34,961 nucleotides of DNA from an uncultured Paracoccaceae bacterium. GTDB taxonomy: Bacteria; Pseudomonadota; Alphaproteobacteria; Rhodobacterales; Rhodobacteraceae. Location: positions 1 through 34,961 of the forward strand of contig CANMQJ010000030.1 in assembly GCA_947500005.1 (NCBI GenBank), read 5' to 3'. The position numbers were made by a program, and so were the translations under genes. How positions within the stretch are numbered: position 1 is the stretch's first letter; the number at the start of each line of letters is the position of its first letter. The notes below the pieces were generated by a model. The model ran no database searches and had not been told where the DNA came from. It saw only the letters and a list, made by a program, of their open reading frames with translations. Below, piece by piece: positions 1-8,553 of the stretch.

Positions 1-1157
1 TCGTCATTGCCGGCCCCGCCGAAGATCACGTCGCGCAGGTCATCCTCGGTCTCGCCGCCCCGGATCACGTCGTCGCCATCACCGCCATTGAGCGTGTCGT
101 TGCCGTTTCCGCCGCGCAGCAGGTCATTGTCGCCCTCGCCCAGCAACCGGTCATCGCCGTCAAGTCCCAGCAGCGTGTCGTCGCCAAGCCCGCCCAGCAG
201 CGTGTCTGGGCTGCTGCCACCCGTCAGCGGGTCGGGGCCGGGGCCGCCGGTCAGGTTCACCGGGGGGTCGAGAAGCCGGAACAGCACATCGTCGCCCAAG
301 GGATCCACGCGAAACGGCGCATCGTCCGGGGTTCCGGGCAACAGGATCTGGACATCGGGTTGCCCGTCACGGCTGACGAACAACGACTCCTCGCGCAGGC
401 CGAACTGGTCGGGGCCGGTGAAGACGCCCGCGAATCCCGCAAATTGAATGGCGTCATCGGTCGTCAGCGCGCGGATCACGTCGAGATTGAACTCGTCGGC
501 GGTGCCAAGCAGCGTGTCCCGCCCGCCATCGCCCTGCAGCGTGTCCGCACCGGGGCCACCGCCGAGAAGGTCGTCATCCTCGCCACCGAACAACTGATCA
601 TTGCCGATACGCCCGAGAATGGTGTCATTGCCAGGGCCACCGCGCAGAAAATCATCGGTATCGAACCCCTTGATAAGGTCCTGCGCCTCGGTCCCGGTTT
701 CCGAAAAGAACGACGTGGACGGCAGGACCAGAGCCGCGAACCCGGGATTGTCCTCGATCCGTTTGCTGGTGATGGAGTTGCGCGCGGTTTCACCCAGAAT
801 CGAATCGAGCGATACCGGCTCAGGAAACTCGATGTTCCTCTGCTGGCGAACCCCATCGACCGTGGCAAATATCCGAATCTCGGTCACCGTTCCTGTGGCC
901 GTGGGCAGAACTCCGCCATCGAAACTGATGGAGTTGCCCAGCAAGGTGACGGATATCCCATTTATCCCCGTTCCTTGGGCGCCGGGTATTTCAGGAAAGT
1001 CGAGGGCCGTGTTCTGGCTTTCGAAAATACTGAAAACATCAGTCATGTCGCCGGCCAGCTGTCCAGCGCCTTCCGCCGTGATGCCCTTGAAGAACGAAAT
1101 TAACCACTCCACCGCCGTGCAGTCGGGCGGCAGGGAAAGTTCCCCGGAAACGCGCAT
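1..1157 (-). CDS. RTX-type calcium-binding protein, 3' end outside the window
   Basis: The minus frame starts at ATG 1157, with GGGAG just upstream, and stays open to the left edge for 385 codons. Residues 1 to about 150 are an unrecognised globular part with no signal peptide. After that come glycine/aspartate nonapeptides of the GGxGxDxL type, for example GGPGNDTILG and GGNGNDTLNGGDGDD, which in RTX proteins wind into calcium-filled beta-rolls. The repeats are split into two blocks by about 100 non-repeat residues. Such proteins usually leave the cell by type I secretion through a C-terminal signal, which here would lie beyond the edge. The gene is 110 bp downstream of a second RTX gene in the same direction and shares a near-identical segment with it, so the pair probably arose by duplication or recombination. 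The RTX class is certain; the function is unknown. Confidence 0.85.
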   Translation of the reverse strand, partial: MRVSGELSLPPDCTAVEWLISFFKGITAEGAGQLAGDMTDVFSIFESQNTALDFPEIPGAQGTGINGISVTLLGNSISFDGGVLPTATGTVTEIRIFATVDGVRQQRNIEFPEPVSLDSILGETARNSITSKRIEDNPGFAALVLPSTSFFSETGTEAQDLIKGFDTDDFLRGGPGNDTILGRIGNDQLFGGEDDDLLGGGPGADTLQGDGGRDTLLGTADEFNLDVIRALTTDDAIQFAGFAGVFTGPDQFGLREESLFVSRDGQPDVQILLPGTPDDAPFRVDPLGDDVLFRLLDPPVNLTGGPGPDPLTGGSSPDTLLGGLGDDTLLGLDGDDRLLGEGDNDLLRGGNGNDTLNGGDGDDVIRGGETEDDLRDVIFGGAGND

Positions 1158-1267
1158 CTCGAAACTCCCGCAAATGAAAAGTCGCGCGTCCGACCCCCCG
1201 CCGGGCGCGTCCCAGTCAAGAATGGCAGGTATACTGCACGCCAAAGTGACGTAACGTCAAGTCACGA

Positions 1268-3853
1268 TCATGCGAAGAGGTCGAACAGTTCCTCTCCGAT
1301 GCGCAGGGTGATCTCGTCCTGACCGGCCCCATCGACCAGCGCCCACAGGATCTGGCCGGTCGGCCGGTGGATGACGAACGCCTCCTGCACATCGTCCATG
1401 CCCGAACGGTCGCCATCGGCCGTGGCGGTATGGGCCAGGTTGACCTGGAACTGGTCGCGGGTCGCGGAGGTGTTGCCAAAGACCAGAACGTCGCCCTCGG
1501 CCGCGTCATAATCCTGCACCCAGTCCGAGCCGTGATCGAAGATCCCGAGATGGAAGAACCGGTCGGCCCCGTCGCCGCCATTGATCCGGTCATGGCCGAA
1601 CCCGCCATTGACGAAATCATTGCCCGCCCCGCCATAGACAAGGTCCGAGAACGCCGCCCCGGTAATGACGTCATCGCCCTCCTGCCCCTGAAGCTCGTCG
1701 GCGCCGAACCCGCCAGCCAGCGTGTCGTTGCCCCCTTGCCCATAGATCAGGTCGTTGCCCGCGCCCCCATCCGCCCGGTCGTTGCCGGACCCGGCAAAGA
1801 TCACGTCGCGCAGATCGGCACCCTCCGTCTCGGGGCCGCCGGTGATCCGGTCGTCGCCCTCCCCGCCATTGAGCGTATCGGCCCCCGCGCCGCCTGCGAT
1901 CACGTCATCGCCCTCCAGCCCCAGGATGCGGTCATCGCCGTCCATGCCGCGCAGCAGGTTGGCGCCCGCATCCCCGGTGATCGCATCGTCGAATTCCGAC
2001 CCCGAGACATTCTCGATATTGCGAATCTGCTTCGTCTCTCCGCCGCTCAGCGCGGTGCCCCGGCCCAGGTCGACGGTGACATGGGCCACCACCGTGGCGA
2101 AATCCACCATGTCCGTCCCGGCCCCGCCATCCACCGTGTCCCAGCCGCGCCCCGGCACGATCCGGTCATCGCCCTCGCGCCCCTCCAGCAGGTCATGGCC
2201 ATGCGCCCCGTCCAGCGTGTTGGCCCCATTGTCCCCGCGGATCGTATCGTTCCCGCCGGTGCCGATGACCCGTTCGATCCCGGTCAGTACGTCACCCTCG
2301 GCCGTGCGGGCATTGCGCGTGCTGTCGGCCAGATCGACAAGAACCCGATCCGGCGCCCCGTCATAGCTGACCGTATCCACCCCCTGGCCACCATCATAGG
2401 TGGCCGGCTCCGCGCGCCATTCGAACATGTCGTTGGTTGCACTGCCCAGAACCGGCACCGGGTCGGGAACGATGACGTGATCGCTGTCGAACAGCACCTC
2501 ATGCGTCATCTGCGCCCGGCTCAGCGCGCTTCCGTCGGCGGTACGCACGGTCAGAACCTCTTCGCCCCATCGCAGGATGATGCCGCCCGCAAAGGACTGC
2601 ATCGCCATGTCATCCGTGCCGAACAGACCGGCAAAGCCCGACAGGTCGATCCGGTCGATCCCCGGCTCGAAATCCGCGACAGTGTCGGCCTGCCCGTCGG
2701 GGGTGAAGACAAAGACGTCGCGCCCGCCCCGCCCGGTCAGGGTCTCGGACCCGTCAGCATCCGTCAGGATGTCGTCGCCGGTCGTACCGGTCTGCCCGCC
2801 CGTGGCCCCCGTCCCCGGATCGACGACGATCCGGGTCAACCCGCTCTCCCCGGGCGCCAGAACATACAGCTCCAGCTGCCCGCCATTCATCACGAACCGC
2901 AGCTGACTGATCCCGGACAGGGCCGCCTCGGCCGAGTCCTCCAGCGCCTCAACATGCATCAGCCGCCCGCCCGGCAGCATCCGGAACAGCGAGAGACCGC
3001 CGTCATTGCCCGCCACCGCGACCCAGACGCGCCCCTCCACGCTCACCACGTCCAGCGCGGCGGGACGGTAGAACCGTGTTCCCAGCGTGTCGTTGACCTG
3101 GTCGACAAAGGCCAGCTGCCCATCCGCGCGCACCTCCAGCACCGACAGCGAGGATGTGGCGAAAGAGGTCATCAGCACGAAACCCCGCCCGTCGATCTCG
3201 ACGGTCCGCAGGACGGTGGGCGTGTTCACCGGCAACTGCTCCGAGAACCCGTAGGAACCGCGCTGCTGCATCTCGCCATTCGCGCGCTGCTCATAGACGG
3301 TCAGCCCGTCCTCGCTGGCCGAGGCCGCGATCACGAATCGCCTGCCGCCCAGCTCGACACTGTCGAGCGCGCTGACATTGGCCAGATAGCGGCCGCCATT
3401 GTCCCCCTGCGCGCTCACGCGGGTCAACGCTGCGCCCTCGTCCTGCCGGTAGACGGTGAACCCGTCCCCCGCCTGCCGCGCGACGTGGACATAGATGGCC
3501 CCGCCAAGCTCGACCCGGTGCAGCGACACCAGGTCCCCGGCGAAACCGCTGCCGCCCAGGTAGGCGCGCGCCGTATCCGCACTCCCGCCCAGCCGCTCGA
3601 TCGTTTCGCGATCCAGCGTTCGGCCGGTCCCGTCCAGCACGATCGCGACCGTGTCGCCGCGCACCGCCTCGCGCATGGCATTGGCGGGCCGCAGCGCACC
3701 GCCCTCCAGCGCCATCGTGACCCGCGTCTCGCTGGCCGGGTCATGCAGCACCAGGCGCAGAGACCCCGCCATTTCGACATCCAGCCGCGCCAGCTGGCTC
3801 AACTCGGGCAGGACGCGCGCGCCCAGCACCTGAGCGATGGACAGAACCCCCAT
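1268..3853 (-). CDS. Large RTX calcium-binding protein with beta-propeller-like N-terminus
   Basis: This gene encodes 861 residues from ATG 3853, with a purine-rich GGGGTGAGAG directly before the start. Residues 1 to about 345 contain recurring units of roughly 50 residues with the pattern GL(T/S)VY/LF..R..G.L, which suggests propeller blades. Residues from about 350 to 800 carry RTX nonapeptides (GGEGDDRITGG, GGAGNDLIYGQGGND, GGDGADRFF). The chain ends in a hydrophobic/acidic tail, EELFDLFA, typical of type I secretion substrates. There is no signal peptide. The expected product is an extracellular calcium-binding protein exported by an ABC/MFP/TolC system, none of which is encoded in this window. 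No catalytic domain is recognised, so a surface, adhesion or exoprotein role is inference. It is transcribed ahead of the neighbouring RTX gene and may share a transcript with it. Confidence 0.9.
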   Translation of the reverse strand: MGVLSIAQVLGARVLPELSQLARLDVEMAGSLRLVLHDPASETRVTMALEGGALRPANAMREAVRGDTVAIVLDGTGRTLDRETIERLGGSADTARAYLGGSGFAGDLVSLHRVELGGAIYVHVARQAGDGFTVYRQDEGAALTRVSAQGDNGGRYLANVSALDSVELGGRRFVIAASASEDGLTVYEQRANGEMQQRGSYGFSEQLPVNTPTVLRTVEIDGRGFVLMTSFATSSLSVLEVRADGQLAFVDQVNDTLGTRFYRPAALDVVSVEGRVWVAVAGNDGGLSLFRMLPGGRLMHVEALEDSAEAALSGISQLRFVMNGGQLELYVLAPGESGLTRIVVDPGTGATGGQTGTTGDDILTDADGSETLTGRGGRDVFVFTPDGQADTVADFEPGIDRIDLSGFAGLFGTDDMAMQSFAGGIILRWGEEVLTVRTADGSALSRAQMTHEVLFDSDHVIVPDPVPVLGSATNDMFEWRAEPATYDGGQGVDTVSYDGAPDRVLVDLADSTRNARTAEGDVLTGIERVIGTGGNDTIRGDNGANTLDGAHGHDLLEGREGDDRIVPGRGWDTVDGGAGTDMVDFATVVAHVTVDLGRGTALSGGETKQIRNIENVSGSEFDDAITGDAGANLLRGMDGDDRILGLEGDDVIAGGAGADTLNGGEGDDRITGGPETEGADLRDVIFAGSGNDRADGGAGNDLIYGQGGNDTLAGGFGADELQGQEGDDVITGAAFSDLVYGGAGNDFVNGGFGHDRINGGDGADRFFHLGIFDHGSDWVQDYDAAEGDVLVFGNTSATRDQFQVNLAHTATADGDRSGMDDVQEAFVIHRPTGQILWALVDGAGQDEITLRIGEELFDLFA

Positions 3854-4010
3854 CTCTCACCCCACTCATGCGCCCCCACGCATGACGGGAAACCTGGCGG
3901 GCAAAGGCGGAACGCAGCCGCGGCCAATGCGGCAAATCCGGGGCTTGAACCAAGGATTAAGCTAAAAAGCGCAAGGTCCGCGACGACGGGGTCAGGTCCC
4001 CGCGCCTTCA

Positions 4011-4125
4011 TCTCTTGCCAAATACTCCGGAGCGCGAGGCAGAGCCTCGCAAGATCCCGCGCCCGGCACGGGCGCCCGGCCCAACCCCGAGGGCCCGCGC
4101 GCAGCGCGGTCCCGCAGGGGGCGGG
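4011..4125. repeat. REP-like gene-end element with tandem hairpins
   Basis: The element begins with CTCTTGCCAAATACTCC and continues into successive perfect or near-perfect hairpins. GCGAGGC/GCCTCGC lies at 4034-4050 with loop AGA. GCGCCCG/CGGGCGC lies at 4059-4075 with loop GCA. A stem of about nine pairs with one mismatch and loop GCA lies at 4091-4113, and CCCGC/GCGGG at 4111-4125. It sits just beyond the stop of the minus-strand VOC gene, so it would be read as a 3' untranslated structure. A related element lies at 13282-13342, also just after a minus-strand gene. There is no T-run, so it is not a classical terminator; mRNA 3'-end stabilisation or a REP-type role is inference. Confidence 0.6.
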
Positions 4126-4130
4126 AGAGC

Positions 4131-4553
4131 CTACCCCTTGGGCCGGCTCGGCACCCAGGCGTAACCGTTTTCACACAGGATATAAGCCTCGCGCAGCCCG
4201 TGCGGCTTGTCGGTGGGCCCCTGCAGGATCGTGCCGCCCGCAGCCTCCGCCCGCGCCGCCGCCTCGTCGGGATCGCTGTCATAGAGCCTGATCTCGACTC
4301 CGCCCCCGCGCGGCGGGCTTTCCGGCACCAGCCCCAGCAGCGGGTTGGAATGATAGGTCCCGTCGGCATGGACCTGGAACACCTGCGCGCCATAGGCCAC
4401 GATGGCGAAATCCGCCGTCACCTGGTGGCTGCGCATCCCGAACACGGCGGCCAGAAAGGCGCATTGCGCGGGCACGTCGCGCACCAGCAGGTTCAGCCCG
4501 ATGCCCCGCAGGCCCCGGCCGAAACTCTCGGCATCCACGGTCTCGTAATCCAT
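4131..4553 (-). CDS. VOC (glyoxalase/bleomycin-resistance fold) family protein
   Basis: A 140-residue protein made of one vicinal-oxygen-chelate module. It shows the opening strand GLRGIGLNLLVRDV, the helix around FLAAVFGM, and the closing strands VEIRLYDSDPDEAAARAEAAG and AYILCENGYAWVPSRP. Such small proteins dimerise and include lyases, dioxygenases and resistance proteins. The metal-ligand pattern is not clear enough here to name a substrate. The ATG at 4553 has only a weak ribosome-binding sequence. The gene is divergent from amn across 128 bp that contain a 17-bp dyad. The fold call is secure, the activity is not. Confidence 0.8.
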   Translation of the reverse strand: MDYETVDAESFGRGLRGIGLNLLVRDVPAQCAFLAAVFGMRSHQVTADFAIVAYGAQVFQVHADGTYHSNPLLGLVPESPPRGGGVEIRLYDSDPDEAAARAEAAGGTILQGPTDKPHGLREAYILCENGYAWVPSRPKG

Positions 4554-4584
4554 GGCCCGCAGCCTGACCCGACTCGCCCGAACA

Positions 4585-4601
4585 GGTCAATGATTTTGAC
4601 C
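4585..4601. promoter_or_regulatory. 17-bp dyad between VOC gene and amn
   Basis: GGTCAA-TGATT-TTGACC is a perfect inverted repeat with 6-bp arms and a 5-bp spacer. It lies in the 128-bp divergent intergenic region, about 30 bp upstream of the VOC start and 80 bp upstream of the amn start. The geometry suits a dimeric repressor, and the TTGACC arm can double as a -35 element. The cognate regulator is unknown. Confidence 0.4.
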
Positions 4602-4681
4602 CGTCCGCCGAGAGAGGGGTCTTGCGCCCCGCCGCGCATTGGGAAAGGTTGGGCCATGTCGAACGCCGCCCGCACCCCCGC

Positions 4682-6151
4682 ATGACACAGACACGGATCA
4701 AGACGCCAAGGCCCCCCGAGGCCGAGGCCTTTCGCGACGCCGCCGCCGCCGTGGCCCGGCTGGAGGAGATCTATGCCACCTCCACCCGCTTCCTCTGCGA
4801 CGAGTTCGCCCGCGCCATGGCCGAGGGCGCGCCGACCGGGCGCATCCGGGCCTTCTACCCCGAGATTCGGCTGACCACGCTCAGCCATGCCCAGGTCGAC
4901 AGCCGGCTCAGCTTCGGCCATGTCTCGGACCCCGGAACGCATGCCACGACGATCACCCGGCCCGACCTCTTCCGCAATTACCTGACCCAGCAGATCGACC
5001 TGCTGATCCGCAACCACGACCGGCCGGTGATGATCGGCGCCTCGCAGACGCCCATCCCGCTGCATTTCGCCGTGGCGACCGATCCCGGCATGACCGTGCC
5101 GCAGCAGGGCGCCGCCGCCTTCACCCTGCGCGACGTGTTCGACGTGCCCAACCTCGGCACCACCAATGACGACATCGTCAACGGCACGCATCGCTCCGAG
5201 GACGGGACCGAGCCGCTTTCGCTCTTCACCGCGCAGCGGATCGACTATTCGCTGGCGCGGCTGGCCCATTACACCGCGACCGACCCCGAGCATTTCCAGA
5301 ACCACGTCCTGTTCACCAACTACCAGTTCTACGTGTCCGAGTTCGAGGCCTATGCCCGCGCGCAGCTGGCCGATCCGGCCTCGGGCTATACCAGCTTCGT
5401 CAGCACCGGAAATGTCGAGATCTCCGACCCCGTGGCCCCCGCCACGCTGCCGGTGAAGATGCCGCAAATGCCGACCTATCACCTGAAACGCGCCGACGGG
5501 AACGGGATCACGCTGGTCAATATCGGCGTGGGTCCCTCCAACGCCAAGACCGCGACCGATCACATCGCGGTGCTGCGCCCCCATGCCTGGCTGATGGTCG
5601 GTCACTGCGCCGGGCTGCGCAACACGCAGGCCCTGGGCGATTTCGTCCTCGCCCATGCCTATCTGCGCGAGGACAAGGTACTCGACGACGATCTGCCGAT
5701 CTGGGTCCCGATCCCGCCCCTGGCCGAGATCCAGGTCGCGCTGGAACGCGCCGTGGCCGAGGTGACCGCGCTCGAGGGGTACGAGCTCAAGCGGATCATG
5801 CGCACCGGCACGGTGGCCAGCGTCGACAACCGCAACTGGGAACTGCGCGACCAGTCCGGCCCGGTCCAGCGCCTCAGCCAGTCGCGCGCCATCGCGCTCG
5901 ACATGGAAAGTGCCACCATCGCCGCCAACGGCTACCGCTTCCGCGTGCCCTACGGCACGCTTCTGTGCGTCAGCGACAAGCCGCTTCATGGCGAATTGAA
6001 GTTGCCGGGCATGGCCTCGGACTTCTATACGACGCAGGTCGGGCGCCATCTGGCCATCGGAATCCGCGCGATGGAACTGCTTCGCGGCATGCCGTTGGAG
6101 CGTTTGCACAGCAGAAAATTGCGCTCTTTCGACGAAACGGCCTTCCTGTGA
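4682..6151 (+). CDS. amn: AMP nucleosidase
   Basis: The enzyme hydrolyses the N-glycosidic bond of AMP to adenine and ribose 5-phosphate in the cytosol, tuning adenylate pools. The 489-residue length matches the family. The N-terminal AMP-nucleosidase domain includes IRAFYPEIRLTT. The C-terminal nucleoside-phosphorylase-like domain carries the conserved stretches GVGPSNAKTATDHIAVLRPHAWLMVGHCAGLR, here described by its key GPSNAKT and GHCAGLR motifs, and ends with ALDMESATIAANGYRFRVPYGTLLCVSDKP-type residues around the DMES motif that contacts ribose. I chose ATG 4682 because the preceding residues are low-quality and homologues begin near MTQTRIK. The upstream ribosome-binding site is poor, so the start is less sure than the identity. 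Confidence 0.93.
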   Translation: MTQTRIKTPRPPEAEAFRDAAAAVARLEEIYATSTRFLCDEFARAMAEGAPTGRIRAFYPEIRLTTLSHAQVDSRLSFGHVSDPGTHATTITRPDLFRNYLTQQIDLLIRNHDRPVMIGASQTPIPLHFAVATDPGMTVPQQGAAAFTLRDVFDVPNLGTTNDDIVNGTHRSEDGTEPLSLFTAQRIDYSLARLAHYTATDPEHFQNHVLFTNYQFYVSEFEAYARAQLADPASGYTSFVSTGNVEISDPVAPATLPVKMPQMPTYHLKRADGNGITLVNIGVGPSNAKTATDHIAVLRPHAWLMVGHCAGLRNTQALGDFVLAHAYLREDKVLDDDLPIWVPIPPLAEIQVALERAVAEVTALEGYELKRIMRTGTVASVDNRNWELRDQSGPVQRLSQSRAIALDMESATIAANGYRFRVPYGTLLCVSDKPLHGELKLPGMASDFYTTQVGRHLAIGIRAMELLRGMPLERLHSRKLRSFDETAFL

Positions 6152-6204
6152 TGCAAAAAAGCGCCAATTCCCCCTCTTTTTATGGCTCAGCCGCGCACCT
6201 ATTC

Positions 6205-6222
6205 GTTGTGTTGCCCCACAAC
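6205..6222. promoter_or_regulatory. Inverted repeat upstream of the HU gene
   Basis: GTTGTG-TTGCCC-CACAAC lies 60 to 80 bp upstream of the HU start, in the 131-bp gap after amn. It could be a dimer operator or a small hairpin in the leader. No regulator can be named from the sequence. Confidence 0.3.
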
Positions 6223-6282
6223 ATACCGTTACAGTCCTGCAATGAGGCCCAACAGATCGGGCACGTTTAAGGAGACCATGAA

Positions 6283-6570
6283 ATGGCAAAGCCCATGACC
6301 AAGACCCAGCTCGTCGCGGCCCTGGCCGAGGAGATGGAGACCGACAAGAAATCCGCGGGTGCCGCGCTTGACGCCATCACGAACATCATCACCCGCGAAG
6401 TGTCCGCAGGCGGCGCCGTGACCCTGCCGGGTGTCGGCAAGATCTATTGCCGTGAACGCCCCGAGCGTCAGGTGCGCAACCCCGCCACCGGAGAGACCTT
6501 TACCAAAGAGGCCGACAAAGTCGTCAAGATGACGATCGCCAAGGCCCTCAAGGACAGCGTGAACGGCTGA
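6283..6570 (+). CDS. hup: HU family DNA-binding protein
   Basis: A small basic nucleoid protein of 95 residues. It shows the helical dimerisation half (MTKTQLVAALAEEMETDKKSAGAALDAI), then the beta-arm that inserts into the minor groove, with the usual signature around RNPATGETF following RPERQV. HU bends and compacts DNA and helps replication and recombination complexes. The ATG at 6283 is preceded by AAGGAG with 8 bp spacing, a strong site. A convincing intrinsic terminator follows 25 bp after the stop, so it is probably a monocistronic, highly expressed unit. Confidence 0.95.
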   Translation: MAKPMTKTQLVAALAEEMETDKKSAGAALDAITNIITREVSAGGAVTLPGVGKIYCRERPERQVRNPATGETFTKEADKVVKMTIAKALKDSVNG

Positions 6571-6595
6571 TCCGCCACGCCACGACTTACCCCGG

Positions 6596-6626
6596 AAGGG
6601 TCGCCTTGCGCGGCCCTTTTTCTTTT
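6596..6626 (+). terminator. Rho-independent terminator of the HU gene
   Basis: The stem AAGGGTCGC (6596-6604) pairs with GCGGCCCTT (6610-6618) across loop CTTGC, with one G-U pair, and is followed by TTTCTTTT. This is a textbook intrinsic terminator placed 26 bp after the HU stop codon. Confidence 0.85.
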
Positions 6627-6712
6627 CCCGCGCGTCATTGTCCGAACCGGGGCTTGATCCGCGGCCGCTTTGCCCGGATATGTCCCCCGCAACGCGACAA
6701 GAGGGTGCGTCC

Positions 6713-7615
6713 ATGAACCAAGCCGGAAAACTGGCGGCCGGCAGCCTGATCGTCGGTGGCGTCGTGCTCGCGCTCAAGGTGTTGGCATGGTATCTCACCG
6801 GCTCGGTCGCGCTGCTGTCGGATGCGCTCGAAACCGTGCTGAACCTGGCAAGCTCGGGGGCCGCTCTCTTCGCGGTCGTGGTCGCCGCCCGGCCCGCGGA
6901 TGACAACCACCCCTATGGGCATCACAAGGCCGAACTGCTCAGCGCCGCGCTGATCGGCCTGCTGATCCTGGGGGCCGCCGCGATGATCCTGCGCGAGGCT
7001 TGGCACGGCTTCCAGACACCGCGCGAGATCGAGGCGCCCTTCCTGGGTCTCGCCATCAGCTTCGGCGCCACCGCGATAAACGCGCTCTGGGCCACGCTCC
7101 TTCTGCGCAGGGGCCGTGCGCTGCGCTCGCGCGCCCTGACGGCGGACGGGCATCACCTGATGGCCGATGTCGTCACCTCGGCCGGGGTCGCCGTGGGCAT
7201 CGTGCTGGCCGTGTTCACCGGCCTCACCTGGCTTGACCCGGCGCTGGCGCTTCTCGTGGCGCTCAACATCCTGTGGACCGGCTGGCAGGTGATGCGCGAC
7301 GCGCTTGGCGGGCTGATGGACGAGGCGCTGCCCGAAGAGCAGATGGACGTGATCCGCCAGGCCATCGCCGACAACGCCCACGGCGCGCACGAGGCGCATG
7401 ACCTGCGCGTGCGCCAGGCGGGCGCGGCCACTTTCGTCGATTTCCATCTCGTCGTTCCGGGCGACATCTCTGTGAACGACGCGCATGACGTCTGCGACCG
7501 GATCGAGGAGGCGATCGAGGACGCCATCCCCGGCAGCGAGGTCACCATCCATGTCGAGCCGGAAAACCACCGGGAATTCACCGGAATCACCGTCGAGGAC
7601 CGGGATCGGTCTTGA
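6713..7615 (+). CDS. Cation diffusion facilitator family transporter
   Basis: A 300-residue inner-membrane proton-coupled metal exporter (Zn/Fe/Mn type). The first helix is GKLAAGSLIVGGVVLALKVLAW. The TM2 metal-site region SVALLSDALETVLN is followed by the short loop HPYGHHKAE. The TM5 motif HHLMADVVTSAG contains an HxxxD metal pair. A cytosolic C-terminal domain of about 90 residues (MDEALPEEQMDVIRQ onward) has the ferredoxin-like fold used for dimer metal sensing. ATG 6713 has GAGGG upstream. Metal specificity cannot be read from the sequence. The next gene, a DMT transporter, follows after 50 bp and may be cotranscribed. Confidence 0.9.
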   Translation: MNQAGKLAAGSLIVGGVVLALKVLAWYLTGSVALLSDALETVLNLASSGAALFAVVVAARPADDNHPYGHHKAELLSAALIGLLILGAAAMILREAWHGFQTPREIEAPFLGLAISFGATAINALWATLLLRRGRALRSRALTADGHHLMADVVTSAGVAVGIVLAVFTGLTWLDPALALLVALNILWTGWQVMRDALGGLMDEALPEEQMDVIRQAIADNAHGAHEAHDLRVRQAGAATFVDFHLVVPGDISVNDAHDVCDRIEEAIEDAIPGSEVTIHVEPENHREFTGITVEDRDRS

Positions 7616-7665
7616 ACCTGTGAAGCGTTTGCCGAATGGTCGCCGTCGAATGGGAACGGAGTGAC

Positions 7666-8553
7666 ATGATGGCAGTGGACCTGCGCTCGATCGGGATGGG
7701 ACTGGCTTTCGCGCTGATGTGGTCCTCGGCCTTCACCTCGGCGCGGATCATCGTGGCCGACGCCTCGCCGCTCTTCTCGCTTGGGCTGCGCTTCCTGATC
7801 TCGGGCATCCTCGGTGTCTTCATCGCGCGGATGATGGGGCAAAGCTGGCGGCTGTCGCGCGGGCAATGGTACGCCACCATCCTCTTCGGCATCTGCCAGA
7901 ACGCGCTCTACCTCGGCCTCAACTTCGTCGCCATGCAGACGGTCGAGGCCTCGCTCGCCGCCATCATCGCCTCGACCATGCCGCTCCTGGTGGCGCTGGC
8001 CAGCTGGCTGATCTTCCGTGAACGGCTGCGCCCCTTGGGCATCGCTGGCCTTGTCGCGGGCTTTGCCGGGGTCGCCCTCATCATGGGGGCGCGGATCAAC
8101 GCGGGCGTGGACCTCTTCGGCGTGATGCTCTGCGGCATCGGCGCGCTGGCGCTCACCTTCGCCACGCTGGCCGTGCGCGGCGCGACCTCGGGCGGCAATT
8201 TCATGATGGTCGTGGGCCTGCAGATGCTGGTCGGCGCGGCCGTCCTCTTTGCCGCGACGCCCATATTCGAGACCGTCCGCATCAACCCGACCCTGCCGCT
8301 GGCCCTGGCCTTCGTCTACACCACGCTGGTTCCGGGGCTCGCCGCGACGCTCATCTGGTTCATGCTGCTGCACCGCATCGGCGCGATCCGCGCGGCGACC
8401 TTCCACTTCCTCAACCCGGTCTTCGGCGTCGCCATCGCGGCGCTGCTGCTGGGCGAGGCGTTGGGGCCGCTCGACATCGTCGGCGTGCTGATCACCACCG
8501 TGGGCATCCTCGCCGTGCAGCTCGCCCGCCAGCCGGTGCCGCCCTCAACGTAA
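7666..8553 (+). CDS. EamA/DMT family transporter
   Basis: About 295 residues forming ten predicted transmembrane helices in two homologous EamA halves. The first helix is GMGLAFALMWSSAFTSARII. The typical loop phrases LRFLISGILGVF, ALYLGLNFVAMQTVEASLAAIIASTMPLLVA and FLNPVFGVAIAALLLGE are present. Members export amino acids or small metabolites such as threonine or cysteine; the substrate here is unknown. Tandem ATGs at 7666 and 7669 follow GGAG by a normal spacing, so I use 7666; an ATG at 7636 is less likely. The stop overlaps the 3' end of the convergent peroxidase gene by 9 bp. Confidence 0.88.
   Translation: MMAVDLRSIGMGLAFALMWSSAFTSARIIVADASPLFSLGLRFLISGILGVFIARMMGQSWRLSRGQWYATILFGICQNALYLGLNFVAMQTVEASLAAIIASTMPLLVALASWLIFRERLRPLGIAGLVAGFAGVALIMGARINAGVDLFGVMLCGIGALALTFATLAVRGATSGGNFMMVVGLQMLVGAAVLFAATPIFETVRINPTLPLALAFVYTTLVPGLAATLIWFMLLHRIGAIRAATFHFLNPVFGVAIAALLLGEALGPLDIVGVLITTVGILAVQLARQPVPPST

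Noticed and set aside
1367..4291. A 974-codon open frame on the plus strand opposite the RTX gene
   Set aside because: It is the GC-rich antisense shadow of the RTX repeats; its composition (Arg, Pro, Ile/Val runs) has no domain and the RTX frame is unambiguous.
4493..6289. A 598-codon minus-strand frame opposite amn
   Set aside because: It spans two gene ends and the intergenic DNA and has no recognisable domain; AMP nucleosidase on the plus strand explains the region.
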